DNA of 11,851 bases, from assembly GCA_005882155.1 (NCBI GenBank), contig VBCQ01000114.1, forward strand, positions 1 through 11,851, written 5' to 3'. Below the pieces are notes generated by a model that saw nothing but the letters and a program-made list of their open reading frames with translations, had not been told where the DNA came from and ran no database searches. The position numbers were made by a program, and so were the translations under genes. Position 1 is the first letter of the stretch. Every line of letters begins with the position of its first letter. Origin of the DNA: Betaproteobacteria bacterium. GTDB taxonomy: Bacteria; Pseudomonadota; Gammaproteobacteria; Burkholderiales; Burkholderiaceae_C. Of this stretch, positions 1 through 7,135 are shown piece after piece.

Positions 1-1759
1 CGTGCTCGCCGAGCAAGCGCGCCATTCGCTTGGCGACAATGGTCGCGATCTTGCGGCCGAGGCCGATGTCGGTCAGCAGCTCGTCGCGTACGCGGTTGCC
101 GCTCCAACGCGTGAGCTGCTGCCACACGCCGGATTCGGGCGTGTCGTCGGCCGGCAACGTCAGGCCCTCGGCGCGCAGCGCTTGCGTGAGCATCTTCGAG
201 CCGAGCTCCTGCGACTCTTCCTGCTCCATCGTCTTCAGGTAGTGGCGGATTTTCGATCTCGCGCGGCCGGTGCGAACGAAGTTCAGCCAGGCCGGGTTCG
301 GCTTGGCGCCCGGTGCGCTGACGATCTCGACCACGTCGCCGCTGCGCAGCTCAGTGCGCAACGCCACCGGCTCGCCGTTGATCTTCGCCGCGACGCAATG
401 GTCGCCGACGTCGGAGTGGATCGCATAGGCGAAGTCCACCGGTGTCGCGCCGCGAGGCAGCGCGAGGATCTTCGACTTCGGCGTGAACACGTAGACCGCG
501 TCGGGGAACAGATCGATCTTCACGTGCTCGAGGAACTCGCTCGCGTCGCGCGTCTCGTCCTGGATGTCGATCAGCGACTGCAGCCACATCGCGCCCAGGC
601 GCTGCGCCTCTTGCACATGCACCGGGCCGCTGCCCTTGGTCTTGTACATCCAGTGCGCGGCGATGCCCTTCTCGGCCACCGCGTGCATCTGCTCGGTGCG
701 AATCTGGAACTCCACCGCGGTGCCGAGCGGGCTGACGAGTGTCGTGTGCAGCGACTGGTAGCCGTTGGCCTTGGGAATCGCGATGTAGTCCTTGAAGCGA
801 CCCGGCAGCGGCTTGTACAGCTGGTGCAGCACGCCGAGCGCGAGATAGCACTCGGGCAAGGTGCCGACGACGATGCGAAAGCCGAAAATGTCGTTGACCT
901 GCGCGAAGGTCAGGTGCTTCTCGCGCATCTTGCGGTAGATGGAGAACAGCGTCTTCTCGCGGCCGAACACCTGCACCTTCAGCTTGTTATGCGCGAAGCC
1001 TTTTTCGACGTCGCGCTGGATGCGGTCGACGATGTCGCGCCGATAGCCGCGCGCCTTCTGAACCGCTTTCGACAGTGCCGAATGGCGCCACGGCCGCAGG
1101 TGCTGGAACGACAGCTCCTGCAGCTCGCGGTAGGTCTGGTTCAGGCCGAGCCGGTGCGCGATCGGCGCGTAGATGTCGAGCGTTTCGCGCGCGATGCGGG
1201 TGCGCTTGTCGGCGGTCATCGCCTCCATCGTGCGCATGTTGTGCAGCCGGTCGGCGAGCTTGACGAGGATCACGCGCACGTCGCGCGCCATCGCGAGCAG
1301 CATTTTGCGAAACGACTCGGCCTGCGACTCTTCGCGGGTCGAGAACTGCAGCTTGTCCAGCTTCGTGAGGCCGTCGACGAGGTCGGCGGTCGGCGCACCG
1401 AAGCGCTCGATCAGCTCGGGCTTGGTCACGCCGCAGTCTTCCATCGCGTCGTGCATCAGCGCCGCCATGATGGCTTGCGCGTCGAGCTTCCATTCGGCGC
1501 ACAGGCCGGCGACTGCGATCGGATGGGTGATGTACGGCTCGCCGCTGGCGCGGAACTGGCCGAGGTGCGCCTCGTCAGCGAAGCGGTAGGCGTCGCGCAC
1601 CCGCTTGATGTCGGCCGCGTCGAGGTAGTCGAGCTTGTGCGTCAGCGCGGCAAACGAGGCCGCTGCAGCGTCCGATCGGGGCGTTGCCGCCGCCTTGGCA
1701 GCACGCCGCCCGCCTGCCGAAGCAGGCTCTTGAACGGCGGCGGACGATCGAGTGGCCAT
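1..1759 (-). CDS. spoT: Bifunctional (p)ppGpp synthetase/hydrolase, RSH family (C-terminus off window)
   Basis: Makes and degrades the stringent-response alarmone (p)ppGpp in the cytoplasm. The minus-strand frame is open from ATG at 1759 to the window edge, giving 586 codons; I checked it codon by codon and found no stop. Visible parts in order: an Ala-rich low-complexity tail (residues 1-38), the HD hydrolase domain with HDAMED at 103-108, the synthetase domain with RFKD at 321-324 followed by YIAIPKANGYQSLHT, and a TGS domain from about residue 420 (VYVFTPKSK). RFKD is the RxKD signature of bifunctional RSH enzymes, whereas RelA has ExDD. An intact HD motif together with an intact synthetase argues for both activities. 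The helical and ACT regulatory regions lie beyond the window. No convincing Shine-Dalgarno precedes the ATG, and an intrinsic terminator ends 17 bases upstream. Third gene of gmk-rpoZ-spoT. The family call is very secure; the symbol could equally be written rsh. Confidence 0.95.
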   Translation of the reverse strand, partial: MATRSSAAVQEPASAGGRRAAKAAATPRSDAAAASFAALTHKLDYLDAADIKRVRDAYRFADEAHLGQFRASGEPYITHPIAVAGLCAEWKLDAQAIMAALMHDAMEDCGVTKPELIERFGAPTADLVDGLTKLDKLQFSTREESQAESFRKMLLAMARDVRVILVKLADRLHNMRTMEAMTADKRTRIARETLDIYAPIAHRLGLNQTYRELQELSFQHLRPWRHSALSKAVQKARGYRRDIVDRIQRDVEKGFAHNKLKVQVFGREKTLFSIYRKMREKHLTFAQVNDIFGFRIVVGTLPECYLALGVLHQLYKPLPGRFKDYIAIPKANGYQSLHTTLVSPLGTAVEFQIRTEQMHAVAEKGIAAHWMYKTKGSGPVHVQEAQRLGAMWLQSLIDIQDETRDASEFLEHVKIDLFPDAVYVFTPKSKILALPRGATPVDFAYAIHSDVGDHCVAAKINGEPVALRTELRSGDVVEIVSAPGAKPNPAWLNFVRTGRARSKIRHYLKTMEQEESQELGSKMLTQALRAEGLTLPADDTPESGVWQQLTRWSGNRVRDELLTDIGLGRKIATIVAKRMARLLGEH

Positions 1760-1776
1760 CCAGCGAATTTGACATG

Positions 1777-1799
1777 AAAAACGGCCCTTGCGGGCCGTT
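1777..1799 (-). terminator. Intrinsic terminator between rpoZ and spoT
   Basis: Read on the minus strand this is an 8-bp perfect stem (AACGGCCC / GGGCCGTT, arms 1792-1799 and 1780-1787) with a GCAA loop, a GNRA-type tetraloop, followed by a T run (1781-1777, two of the Ts belonging to the stem). It lies about 28 bases after the rpoZ stop and 17 bases before the spoT start, so it should end most gmk-rpoZ transcripts and limit transcription into spoT. Confidence 0.85.
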
Positions 1800-1826
1800 G
1801 TTGGATCGTGCGCTGCCGCCCGCGGT

Positions 1827-2030
1827 TCAGATGGGCACCTTGCGCAGCATCTCGATGCCGACTTCACCGGCAGCGATTTCGCGCAGCGCGGTCACGCCAG
1901 GCTTGTTCTTCGTCTCGATCTTCGGCGCGTGGCCTTGGCTGAGCATGCGGGCGCGATAGGTCGCGGCCAGAACCAGCTGGAAGCGGTTCGGAATCTTGAC
2001 GAGGCAGTCTTCCACGGTGATGCGGGCCAT
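1827..2030 (-). CDS. rpoZ: DNA-directed RNA polymerase omega subunit
   Basis: Small subunit that helps assemble and stabilise RNA polymerase by clamping the beta-prime subunit; in proteobacteria it also forms part of a ppGpp-binding site. The protein is 67 residues, normal for the family. It has the characteristic N-terminal block MARITVEDCLVKIPNRFQL followed by LAATYRARML, and ends in a short variable tail. A good Shine-Dalgarno (GGAG, complement of 2039-2042) sits 8 bases before the ATG and fixes the start. The stop codon of gmk is 31 bases upstream, so the two genes are probably co-transcribed. A strong terminator follows. Its position between gmk and spoT is the classic proteobacterial arrangement and links GTP/GDP supply, alarmone synthesis and the alarmone target. 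Confidence 0.96.
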   Translation of the reverse strand: MARITVEDCLVKIPNRFQLVLAATYRARMLSQGHAPKIETKNKPGVTALREIAAGEVGIEMLRKVPI

Positions 2031-2061
2031 GCGGTGTGCTCCAGGAGAACGGGGGAATTTG

Positions 2062-2682
2062 CTAGCTGAGGTCCAGCGCTTTGAAGACGGCGGGCTTGCT
2101 TCGAAGCTGGGCCGCGTACTTGAGCCGCTGGGAATGGACCACCGTTTTCAAGTCGAAAACTGCGGTCTCGAACAAGGCGTTGATTATAACGAAGTCGAAG
2201 TGCCGGGCCTGTGCCACCTCGTGGCGCGCGTTGGTCAGGCGCTGCGCGATCACGTCGGGCGGGTCTTCGCCGCGCCGGTTCAGCCGCTGCGCGAGCTCGC
2301 TGTAGCTCGGCGGCAAGATGAAGATCAGGACCGCATTCGGAAACAGCGTCTTGATCTGCAGCGCGCCTTGCCAGTCGATCTCGAGCACCACATCGTGGCC
2401 ATCGGCGACTCGCTCTTCGATCGCGCCGCGCGACGTGCCGTACAGATGGCCATGTACCTCGGCCCATTCGAGGAAGTCGCCGGTGTCGACCATCGTCTTG
2501 AACGTCGCTTCGTCGACGAAGTGATATTCGCGTCCGTCTTGTTCCTGGCCGCGTGGCTGGCGCGTGGTGTGCGAAATCGACACGATCAGATGCGAGTCGA
2601 GCTCCAGCAGCGACTTCACGAGGCTCGATTTCCCGGCCCCGCTGGGCGCGGCGACGACAAAGAGATTGCCGGGGTATTCCAT
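2062..2682 (-). CDS. gmk: Guanylate kinase
   Basis: Phosphorylates GMP to GDP with ATP, an essential step in guanine-nucleotide supply and hence for GTP and (p)ppGpp pools. The product is 206 residues, the usual length. The P-loop APSGAGKS is at residues 12-19, and the GMP-binding segment SISHTTRQPRGQEQDGREYHFV follows at about residues 36-57. Later blocks such as VVLEIDWQGALQIK and FILPPSYSELAQRL are also typical. A GGAG sequence lies 4 bases before the ATG, close but usable. First gene of gmk-rpoZ-spoT. In related bacteria yicC normally lies directly upstream; here the S8 peptidase gene intervenes, so gmk needs its own promoter in 2683-2896, where I see no strong consensus element. Confidence 0.97.
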   Translation of the reverse strand: MEYPGNLFVVAAPSGAGKSSLVKSLLELDSHLIVSISHTTRQPRGQEQDGREYHFVDEATFKTMVDTGDFLEWAEVHGHLYGTSRGAIEERVADGHDVVLEIDWQGALQIKTLFPNAVLIFILPPSYSELAQRLNRRGEDPPDVIAQRLTNARHEVAQARHFDFVIINALFETAVFDLKTVVHSQRLKYAAQLRSKPAVFKALDLS

Positions 2683-2770
2683 CGGGCTCCGTTCAAGGTC
2701 TCGGGACGTGAAGTGCTGACGGCCGCTGAGCGCAACTCGTTGAAAGTCTATCGTCTATCGAACTGATGGC

Positions 2771-2815
2771 CGCGAGCGCTGCTTACGGCGGCGTTCGCCG
2801 ATTGCGGCGCTCGCG
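2771..2815. repeat. Inverted repeat in the gmk / S8 peptidase intergenic region
   Basis: The 214-bp divergent gap 2683-2896 holds a 9-bp perfect inverted repeat, CGCGAGCGC (2771-2779) and GCGCTCGCG (2807-2815), enclosing a smaller hairpin CGGCG-GCGTT-CGCCG (2786-2800). A run of six A follows on the plus strand (2818-2823), so it is not an intrinsic terminator for either direction. It could be an operator or a structured leader; no function can be assigned. A tandem TCTATCG duplication lies at 2747-2760. No convincing sigma-70 promoter is visible for either flanking gene. Confidence 0.5.
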
Positions 2816-2867
2816 CGAAAAAACACCGGCAATAAGTCGCGGTCCGACAAAAGGCACAATTACAAAC

Positions 2868-2900
2868 ATGTTGCCGGGCATCAGCGAGACCACCCCGTGA
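2868..2900 (+). other. Possible 10-codon leader ORF overlapping the peptidase start
   Basis: ATG at 2868 opens a 10-codon frame (MLPGISETTP) whose TGA (2898-2900) overlaps the GTG start of the S8 peptidase in a GTGA arrangement, the geometry of translational coupling. An AAAAGG (2849-2854) lies 13 bases before this ATG, rather far for a Shine-Dalgarno. The short frame could be chance. Confidence 0.25.
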
Positions 2901-5152
2901 ATCTCATTTCCAAGTTCGTTGTCCTGATCGAACGTCGTCGCTCGCGCAGCGTGGCGTGGATACTCGGTTCGCTGGCACTCGCAGCGAGCTTGCTCGGGCT
3001 GCAGCCGGCCCATGCCGACGCGCCTGCGGGTCAAGCGCAGGCCAAGATCGCGCGTGATCTGGCCGATGAAATCGGTCGCAGCGGCCAGCCCAAGGCGCAA
3101 TGGGCGCGCGACCTGGGCGGCGTTCGATACGTCCAGGCCGTCGTCGTCAGCAGCTCTGCCGACCCCGAGATGAACGAGCTGCGAGCTCATGTGGCGCGCA
3201 TCGGCGGCGCGGTTCATGCGATCCACCCGGCCGCGAACGCGCTGACGGTGCAGGTTCGCGCTTCGCACGTGATGGGGCTGGCGCAGCGCAGCGATGTCGC
3301 GAGCATTTCGCCCAACCGCGTCACCCAACGCAGCGCGAGCACGCTCGAAGCCATCACCGGCACGCTGACGAGCGATACGCGCACCAACAGCACCAAGCAG
3401 AGCTACATCGGACTCGACGGGACCGGCGTCGGAATCGCCGTCCTCGATTCGGGCGTGATGAAGGAACACTGGGCCTTCGCCGACGCGAATGCCGGCTACC
3501 GCGTGATGCGCAACGTGAGCATGCTCAACACGAGCCTCGCGAACTGGACGACCGGATCGGGCAGCGCGACCTCGCTCGCTCCCGGCAGCGCGGCGCTGAG
3601 CGCTTACGAAAGCGCAATCTCCAACGACACCAACCTGGTCCAGGACGCCTTCGGCCACGGCACCCATGTGGCGTCGATCGCAGCCGGCCGCGCGACGTTC
3701 TACGAACCCACCACGCCCGACACTACCGGTGTGGCGCCGAACGCCAACATCTACGACGTCAAGGTGCTCGACGGCTCGGGGGTCGGCACGCTGAGCGACG
3801 CGCTCGAAGGCATTCAATGGGTCATTTATCACGCACGCGAATACAACATCCGGGTGCTCAACGTGAGCCTGGCCAGCGACTCGACCGAGAGCTGGCGCAC
3901 CGACCCGCTGTGCATTGCGCTGCGCAGTGCCACGGCTGCGGGCGTCACCGTCGTCGTTGCGGCCGGCAACTTCGGCCGCGACAGCTCCGGGCGCGAGGTG
4001 TACGGACGCATCGGCTCGCCAGGCCACGATCCTTCGGTCATCACCGTTGGAAGCGTCAACTTCAAGGGCACGGTCGCACGCGCAGACGACAGCGTGAATA
4101 ACTTCAGCTCGCGCGGGCCGACGCGTGGTGCGTATGTCGATGCTTCCGGCGTGCGCCGTCCCGACAACCTGCTCAAGCCCGACCTCGTCGCGCCCGGCAA
4201 CAAGATCGTCGGCGCGGCCGCAACGTCGTGGACTGCCACGCCGACCTGGAACGCGCTCGCCGGCAAGAACTACTCGGCGCTCGTCGCGCCGCTGGGCATC
4301 ATCCAGTACGCGGGTGAATCGCAGATGCTGCTGAGCGGCACGTCGATCGCCGCGCCGGCGGTGGCCGGAACGGTGGCGTTGATGCTGCAGGCCAACCCCG
4401 GCCTCACGCCTCCCCTGATCAAGGCGATGCTGCAATACAGCGCACAGCCGGTGCCGGGGGCGAACCTGTTGCAGCAAGGCGCCGGGATGTTGAACGTCGA
4501 CGGTGCCGTGCGGTTGGCCAAGGTCGTTCGCACCGATCTCGCGTCGGCGATCGATGCCGGCACGATCGCGGCCGGCAACACGCTGCTCGCGAGCGGCAAG
4601 TCGATGCCCGCAACGACGTCGACCGTCAACGGCACGAGCTTCAACTGGTCGCGAATCGTGTTCGCCGGCGGCTCGCATGTGGTGAGCGGCAGCGCGCTGT
4701 TCTCAAAGTACCAGCCGATCTGGAACCCGCGCACGACCTGGGCCGGCAACGCCGCGCGCACGCGCCAGGCGGTCTACTGGTCGGGCACCGGGATTGCGTC
4801 GAATACCTTCGTCAAATCGTTCACCGACATTGCGGCGCCGAACCAGACCTTGATCACCTCCGGCGTCGTGCGCGCCGATTCACTCGCCGGCTCGAGCTCG
4901 TACACCGGCAAGACCGGCGTGTTCATACCGAACGCCACGCTGTCGGGCTGGCTCGTCAGCGGCAGCGGACTGATCCTGAGCGAAGGATTGCTGCTCAGCG
5001 AAGGCCTGATCCTGAGCGAGGGACTCGTCTTGAGCGAAGGACTCGTCTTGAGCGAGGGCCTCGTTCTCAGCGAAGGGCTGGTCTTGAGCGAAGGAATGGT
5101 CCTGAGCGAGGGGCTCGTGATGAGCGAAAGCGTCGAGCTCGGCGAACCGTGA
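2897..5152 (+). CDS. Secreted subtilisin-like (S8 family) serine peptidase with C-terminal GLVLSE repeats
   Basis: Predicted exported endopeptidase, 751 residues. A long signal peptide has a basic region around residues 13-17, a hydrophobic core at 20-35 and an AHA cleavage site after residue 40. Residues about 75-145 resemble an inhibitor I9 propeptide (YVQAVVV, then VARIGGAVHAI, then SDVASISPN). The S8 catalytic domain spans about 165-540: Asp184 (VLDSGV), His254 (GHGTHVAS), oxyanion Asn358 (AAGNFG) and Ser483 (SGTSIAAPAVAG) are all present, so it should be active. The Asp-His spacing of 70 residues implies an inserted surface loop. Residues 560-690 are unassigned, and nine hexapeptide repeats (691-744) end the protein. 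The start is GTG with only a weak GAG upstream; no in-frame ATG lies near. There is no transmembrane anchor or autotransporter barrel. It is orientated against both neighbours and looks inserted between gmk and yicC. The substrate is unknown. Confidence 0.93.
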   Translation: MNLISKFVVLIERRRSRSVAWILGSLALAASLLGLQPAHADAPAGQAQAKIARDLADEIGRSGQPKAQWARDLGGVRYVQAVVVSSSADPEMNELRAHVARIGGAVHAIHPAANALTVQVRASHVMGLAQRSDVASISPNRVTQRSASTLEAITGTLTSDTRTNSTKQSYIGLDGTGVGIAVLDSGVMKEHWAFADANAGYRVMRNVSMLNTSLANWTTGSGSATSLAPGSAALSAYESAISNDTNLVQDAFGHGTHVASIAAGRATFYEPTTPDTTGVAPNANIYDVKVLDGSGVGTLSDALEGIQWVIYHAREYNIRVLNVSLASDSTESWRTDPLCIALRSATAAGVTVVVAAGNFGRDSSGREVYGRIGSPGHDPSVITVGSVNFKGTVARADDSVNNFSSRGPTRGAYVDASGVRRPDNLLKPDLVAPGNKIVGAAATSWTATPTWNALAGKNYSALVAPLGIIQYAGESQMLLSGTSIAAPAVAGTVALMLQANPGLTPPLIKAMLQYSAQPVPGANLLQQGAGMLNVDGAVRLAKVVRTDLASAIDAGTIAAGNTLLASGKSMPATTSTVNGTSFNWSRIVFAGGSHVVSGSALFSKYQPIWNPRTTWAGNAARTRQAVYWSGTGIASNTFVKSFTDIAAPNQTLITSGVVRADSLAGSSSYTGKTGVFIPNATLSGWLVSGSGLILSEGLLLSEGLILSEGLVLSEGLVLSEGLVLSEGLVLSEGMVLSEGLVMSESVELGEP
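4967..5128 (+). repeat. Nine tandem 18-bp units encoding G[LM][ILV][LM]SE hexapeptides
   Basis: Nine consecutive in-phase units encode GLILSE, GLLLSE, GLILSE, four GLVLSE, GMVLSE and GLVMSE. A degenerate tenth (SVELGE) precedes the terminal proline and stop. The serine codon is AGC in all nine, whereas Gly and the hydrophobic residues use many synonymous codons (gga/ggc/ggg; ctg/ctc/ttg/atg). The units are therefore constrained as protein rather than freshly duplicated DNA. The alternating hydrophobic pattern with a Ser-Glu turn suggests a regular beta structure, such as a solenoid, or a surface/secretion tail; this is inference. Confidence 0.9.
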
Positions 5153-5157
5153 GCTGT

Positions 5158-5173
5158 GCGCCCCGCGGGGCGC
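5158..5173. terminator. GC palindrome between convergent S8 peptidase and yicC genes
   Basis: A 16-bp perfect palindrome (GCGCCCC/GGGGCGC) fills most of the 28-bp gap between the two convergent stop codons (5150-5152 and 5181-5183). Its position suits a bidirectional transcription stop, but neither side has a U tract, so it may work only as a barrier or with Rho. Confidence 0.5.
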
Positions 5174-5180
5174 GCTCAGG

Positions 5181-6125
5181 CTATTCGAGGTTTTGCACCT
5201 GCTCGCGAAGCTGCTCGATCGCGACCTTCATCTCGACCGAGATGTTCGTCAGCTCGAGGGTCGACGACTTCGAGCCGAGCGTATTCGCTTCGCGCAGTAA
5301 CTCCTGAATCAGAAAGTCGAGGCGCTTGCCGACCTCGCCGCCCTTCTTCAGCAGTCGAGCTATTTCGTCGAGATGGGCGCGCAAGCGGGCGAGCTCTTCG
5401 GCGACGTCGATGCGGATCGCATAGGCGGCCGCTTCGTTGATCGCCCGCTCATGCAGGGTCTCGCGGGCGATGGTTTGCGCGGCGCCGGTGATTTCGAGCG
5501 CCTCTTGCCAGCGCTCGAGAAACTTCTGCTGCTGGCGCTGAACGACTGCGGGCACCAGCGGCTCGACTTGCGCGGCGAGCTCGCGCAGGCGCTTGACGCG
5601 CTCCATCAACACCGCCACGAGCCGTTCGCCTTCGCGTTCGCGCGCCTCGCTCAGGCCGGTGATCGCGCGCTTGGCGGCGTCGAGTGCGACTTCATCGAGC
5701 CGCTCGACCAGCGCACCGCCCTTGCACCATTGCATGACCTCGTGCACCGACAGGCTCTTCGCCTTCGGCAGCCAGCTCTGCACCGTGCTCTCGATGCGGC
5801 CGAGCCGGTTGAGCTGATCATGCTGCGGAACCGGCCACGCATCGTCGGACTCGGTCCGCGCGTTGAGCCGCAACTCGACCTTGCCGCGCCGCAGCGCTGC
5901 TGCCAGCAGGTCGCGCAGCGCCGGTTCGAGCGAGCGGAATTCGTCGGGAAGCCTGAAGTTCAGATCGAGAAACCGACCGTTCACCGAGCGCAGCTCGATG
6001 GTGACGCTGGCCGCCGGCGAGGTGCCGGATCGAGCCGATATCGCTTCGGTACTAGTGCCGGTTTCAGGGGCCGCGCCAAGGCCTGCGGTGGCGCTGGCGT
6101 AACCGGTCATGCTGTAGACTGCCAC
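5181..6125 (-). CDS. yicC: YicC-family endoribonuclease
   Basis: YicC proteins are cytoplasmic; the E. coli member is reported to act as an endoribonuclease affecting small-RNA stability. The product is 314 residues, slightly long for a family usually near 290. The N-terminal signature (YSMTGYASA, then VTIELRSVNGRFLDLNFRLP) and the C-terminal DUF1732 block (LLREANTLGSKSSTLELTNISVEMKVAIEQLREQVQNLE, split here only by description) are both diagnostic. About 20 extra residues rich in Thr, Ser and Ala separate the first two N-terminal motifs (roughly residues 17-39). I chose the GTG at 6125 over the ATG at 6110 because AGGGGA (complement of 6134-6139) sits 8 bases upstream and family members usually begin a few residues before SMTGYA. 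It is divergent from the kinase gene over 30 bp. It would normally precede gmk, from which it is separated here by the peptidase gene. Confidence 0.92.
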   Translation of the reverse strand: MAVYSMTGYASATAGLGAAPETGTSTEAISARSGTSPAASVTIELRSVNGRFLDLNFRLPDEFRSLEPALRDLLAAALRRGKVELRLNARTESDDAWPVPQHDQLNRLGRIESTVQSWLPKAKSLSVHEVMQWCKGGALVERLDEVALDAAKRAITGLSEAREREGERLVAVLMERVKRLRELAAQVEPLVPAVVQRQQQKFLERWQEALEITGAAQTIARETLHERAINEAAAYAIRIDVAEELARLRAHLDEIARLLKKGGEVGKRLDFLIQELLREANTLGSKSSTLELTNISVEMKVAIEQLREQVQNLE

Positions 6126-6155
6126 GCAGCTTTTCCCCTAGAAAATCATTCGATT
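6126..6155. promoter_or_regulatory. 30-bp divergent yicC / kinase intergenic region
   Basis: Only 30 bp separate the yicC GTG from the kinase ATG, so any promoter for one gene must overlap the other's coding region. It contains the yicC Shine-Dalgarno (AGGGGA on the minus strand, 6134-6139) inside a small inverted repeat TTTTC-CCCTA-GAAAA (6131-6145). No Shine-Dalgarno is apparent for the kinase. Confidence 0.5.
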
Positions 6156-7124
6156 ATGTCAAAGCCAAAGCCTGCTCCGTTGCCTTCAGGCACGGTGGTA
6201 GGCGGGTACCAGATCATCAAGAAGCTGGCAGCCGGTGGATTTGGCGTGGTCTACCTCGCCGAAGACACCGAGCGCCATCTTGTTGCACTGAAGGAATACC
6301 TGCCGTCGTCACTTGCCGAGCGCTCGCCCGGCGAATTGACACCGCGCGTCAAGCCCGAAAAGCAGCCGCTGTATCGGCTCGGCCTGAAGAGTTTCTTCGA
6401 GGAGGGCCGCTCGCTCGCACAGATATCGCATTCGAGCGTCGTCTCGGTGCTGAATTTCTTCCGCGAAAACGAAACCGTCTACATGGTGATGAATTACCTG
6501 CAGGGCGATACCCTGCAGGATTTCATCGTCACCGCGCGCGATTTGAAGCGCGACAAGGTATTTCGCGAATCGACGATTCGCTCGCTGTTCGATGAAATCC
6601 TGCGCGGCTTGCGCATCGTCCACCAGCACAAGATGCTGCACCTGGATATCAAGCCGGCGAATATCTTCATCACCAACGACAACAAGGCGGTGCTGCTCGA
6701 CTTCGGCGCCGCGCGCGAGGTGCTGAGCAAGGAAGGCAACTTCATCCGCCCGATGTACACGCCGGGTTTCGCCGCGCCCGAGATGTACCGCCGCGACGGC
6801 ACGCTCGGGCCCTGGACCGACATCTATGCGATCGGCGCTTGCATCTACGCCTGCATGCAAGGCTACCCGCCGAACGACGCGCCGCAGCGCATCGAGAAGG
6901 ATCGCCTTGCGCTCAGCCTCTCGCGCTTGCGCAATGTGTACTCCGACAACCTGATCGAAGTCACCGAGTGGTGCATGTCGCTCGACCCGCTGTCGCGTCC
7001 GCAAAGCGTGTTCGCGCTGCAAAAAGAGCTGGCGCGCGAGACCGAGCGGCGCTATACCAAACTGAGCTTCAGCGAACGGCTGAAGCTGCAGTTGGAAAAC
7101 ATCACCAGCGGGGCGAAAGCCTAA
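6156..7124 (+). CDS. Eukaryotic-like Ser/Thr protein kinase (Hanks type), cytosolic
   Basis: Predicted protein kinase of 322 residues that transfers phosphate from ATP to Ser/Thr. The kinase motifs are complete: Gly-rich loop LAAGGFGVVY (24-33), ATP-anchoring Lys46 (VALKEY), helix-C Glu at 82/83, catalytic HLDIKPAN (His162, Asp164, Lys166, Asn169), DFG at 182-184 and the FAAPEMYR (APE) block. The catalytic loop reads HLD, not HRD, making it a non-RD kinase in which activation-loop phosphorylation is less likely to be the switch. There is no transmembrane segment and no PASTA, FHA or other sensor domain; the last 50 residues are helical and basic. The ATG is the first start downstream of the yicC overlap and fits the short N-terminal tail. 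The PP2C phosphatase gene starts 11 bases after the stop, so the two form an operon. Substrates are unknown. Confidence 0.93.
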   Translation: MSKPKPAPLPSGTVVGGYQIIKKLAAGGFGVVYLAEDTERHLVALKEYLPSSLAERSPGELTPRVKPEKQPLYRLGLKSFFEEGRSLAQISHSSVVSVLNFFRENETVYMVMNYLQGDTLQDFIVTARDLKRDKVFRESTIRSLFDEILRGLRIVHQHKMLHLDIKPANIFITNDNKAVLLDFGAAREVLSKEGNFIRPMYTPGFAAPEMYRRDGTLGPWTDIYAIGACIYACMQGYPPNDAPQRIEKDRLALSLSRLRNVYSDNLIEVTEWCMSLDPLSRPQSVFALQKELARETERRYTKLSFSERLKLQLENITSGAKA

Positions 7125-7135
7125 GGCCCTCAACC

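Noticed and set aside
1575..1775. Short minus-strand frame starting at ATG 1775 upstream of spoT
   Set aside because: Out of frame with spoT, largely overlapping its N-terminus, and its ATG follows directly on the terminator U tract.
2..1777. 591-residue open frame on the plus strand opposite spoT
   Set aside because: It is codon-aligned antisense to spoT, has no recognisable domain, and is explained by the GC-rich third positions.
2807..2823. Intrinsic terminator (GC stem followed by six A)
   Set aside because: The A run follows the stem on the plus strand and would precede it as T on the minus strand, so neither RNA has a stem followed by U.
2783..4678. 631-residue minus-strand open frame opposite the S8 peptidase
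   Set aside because: Arg/Ala/Val-rich shadow composition; the plus strand has an intact catalytic triad and signal peptide.
4967..5128. CRISPR or tandem DNA repeat
   Set aside because: The 18-bp units have no spacers and stay in phase with the peptidase frame, with synonymous variation.
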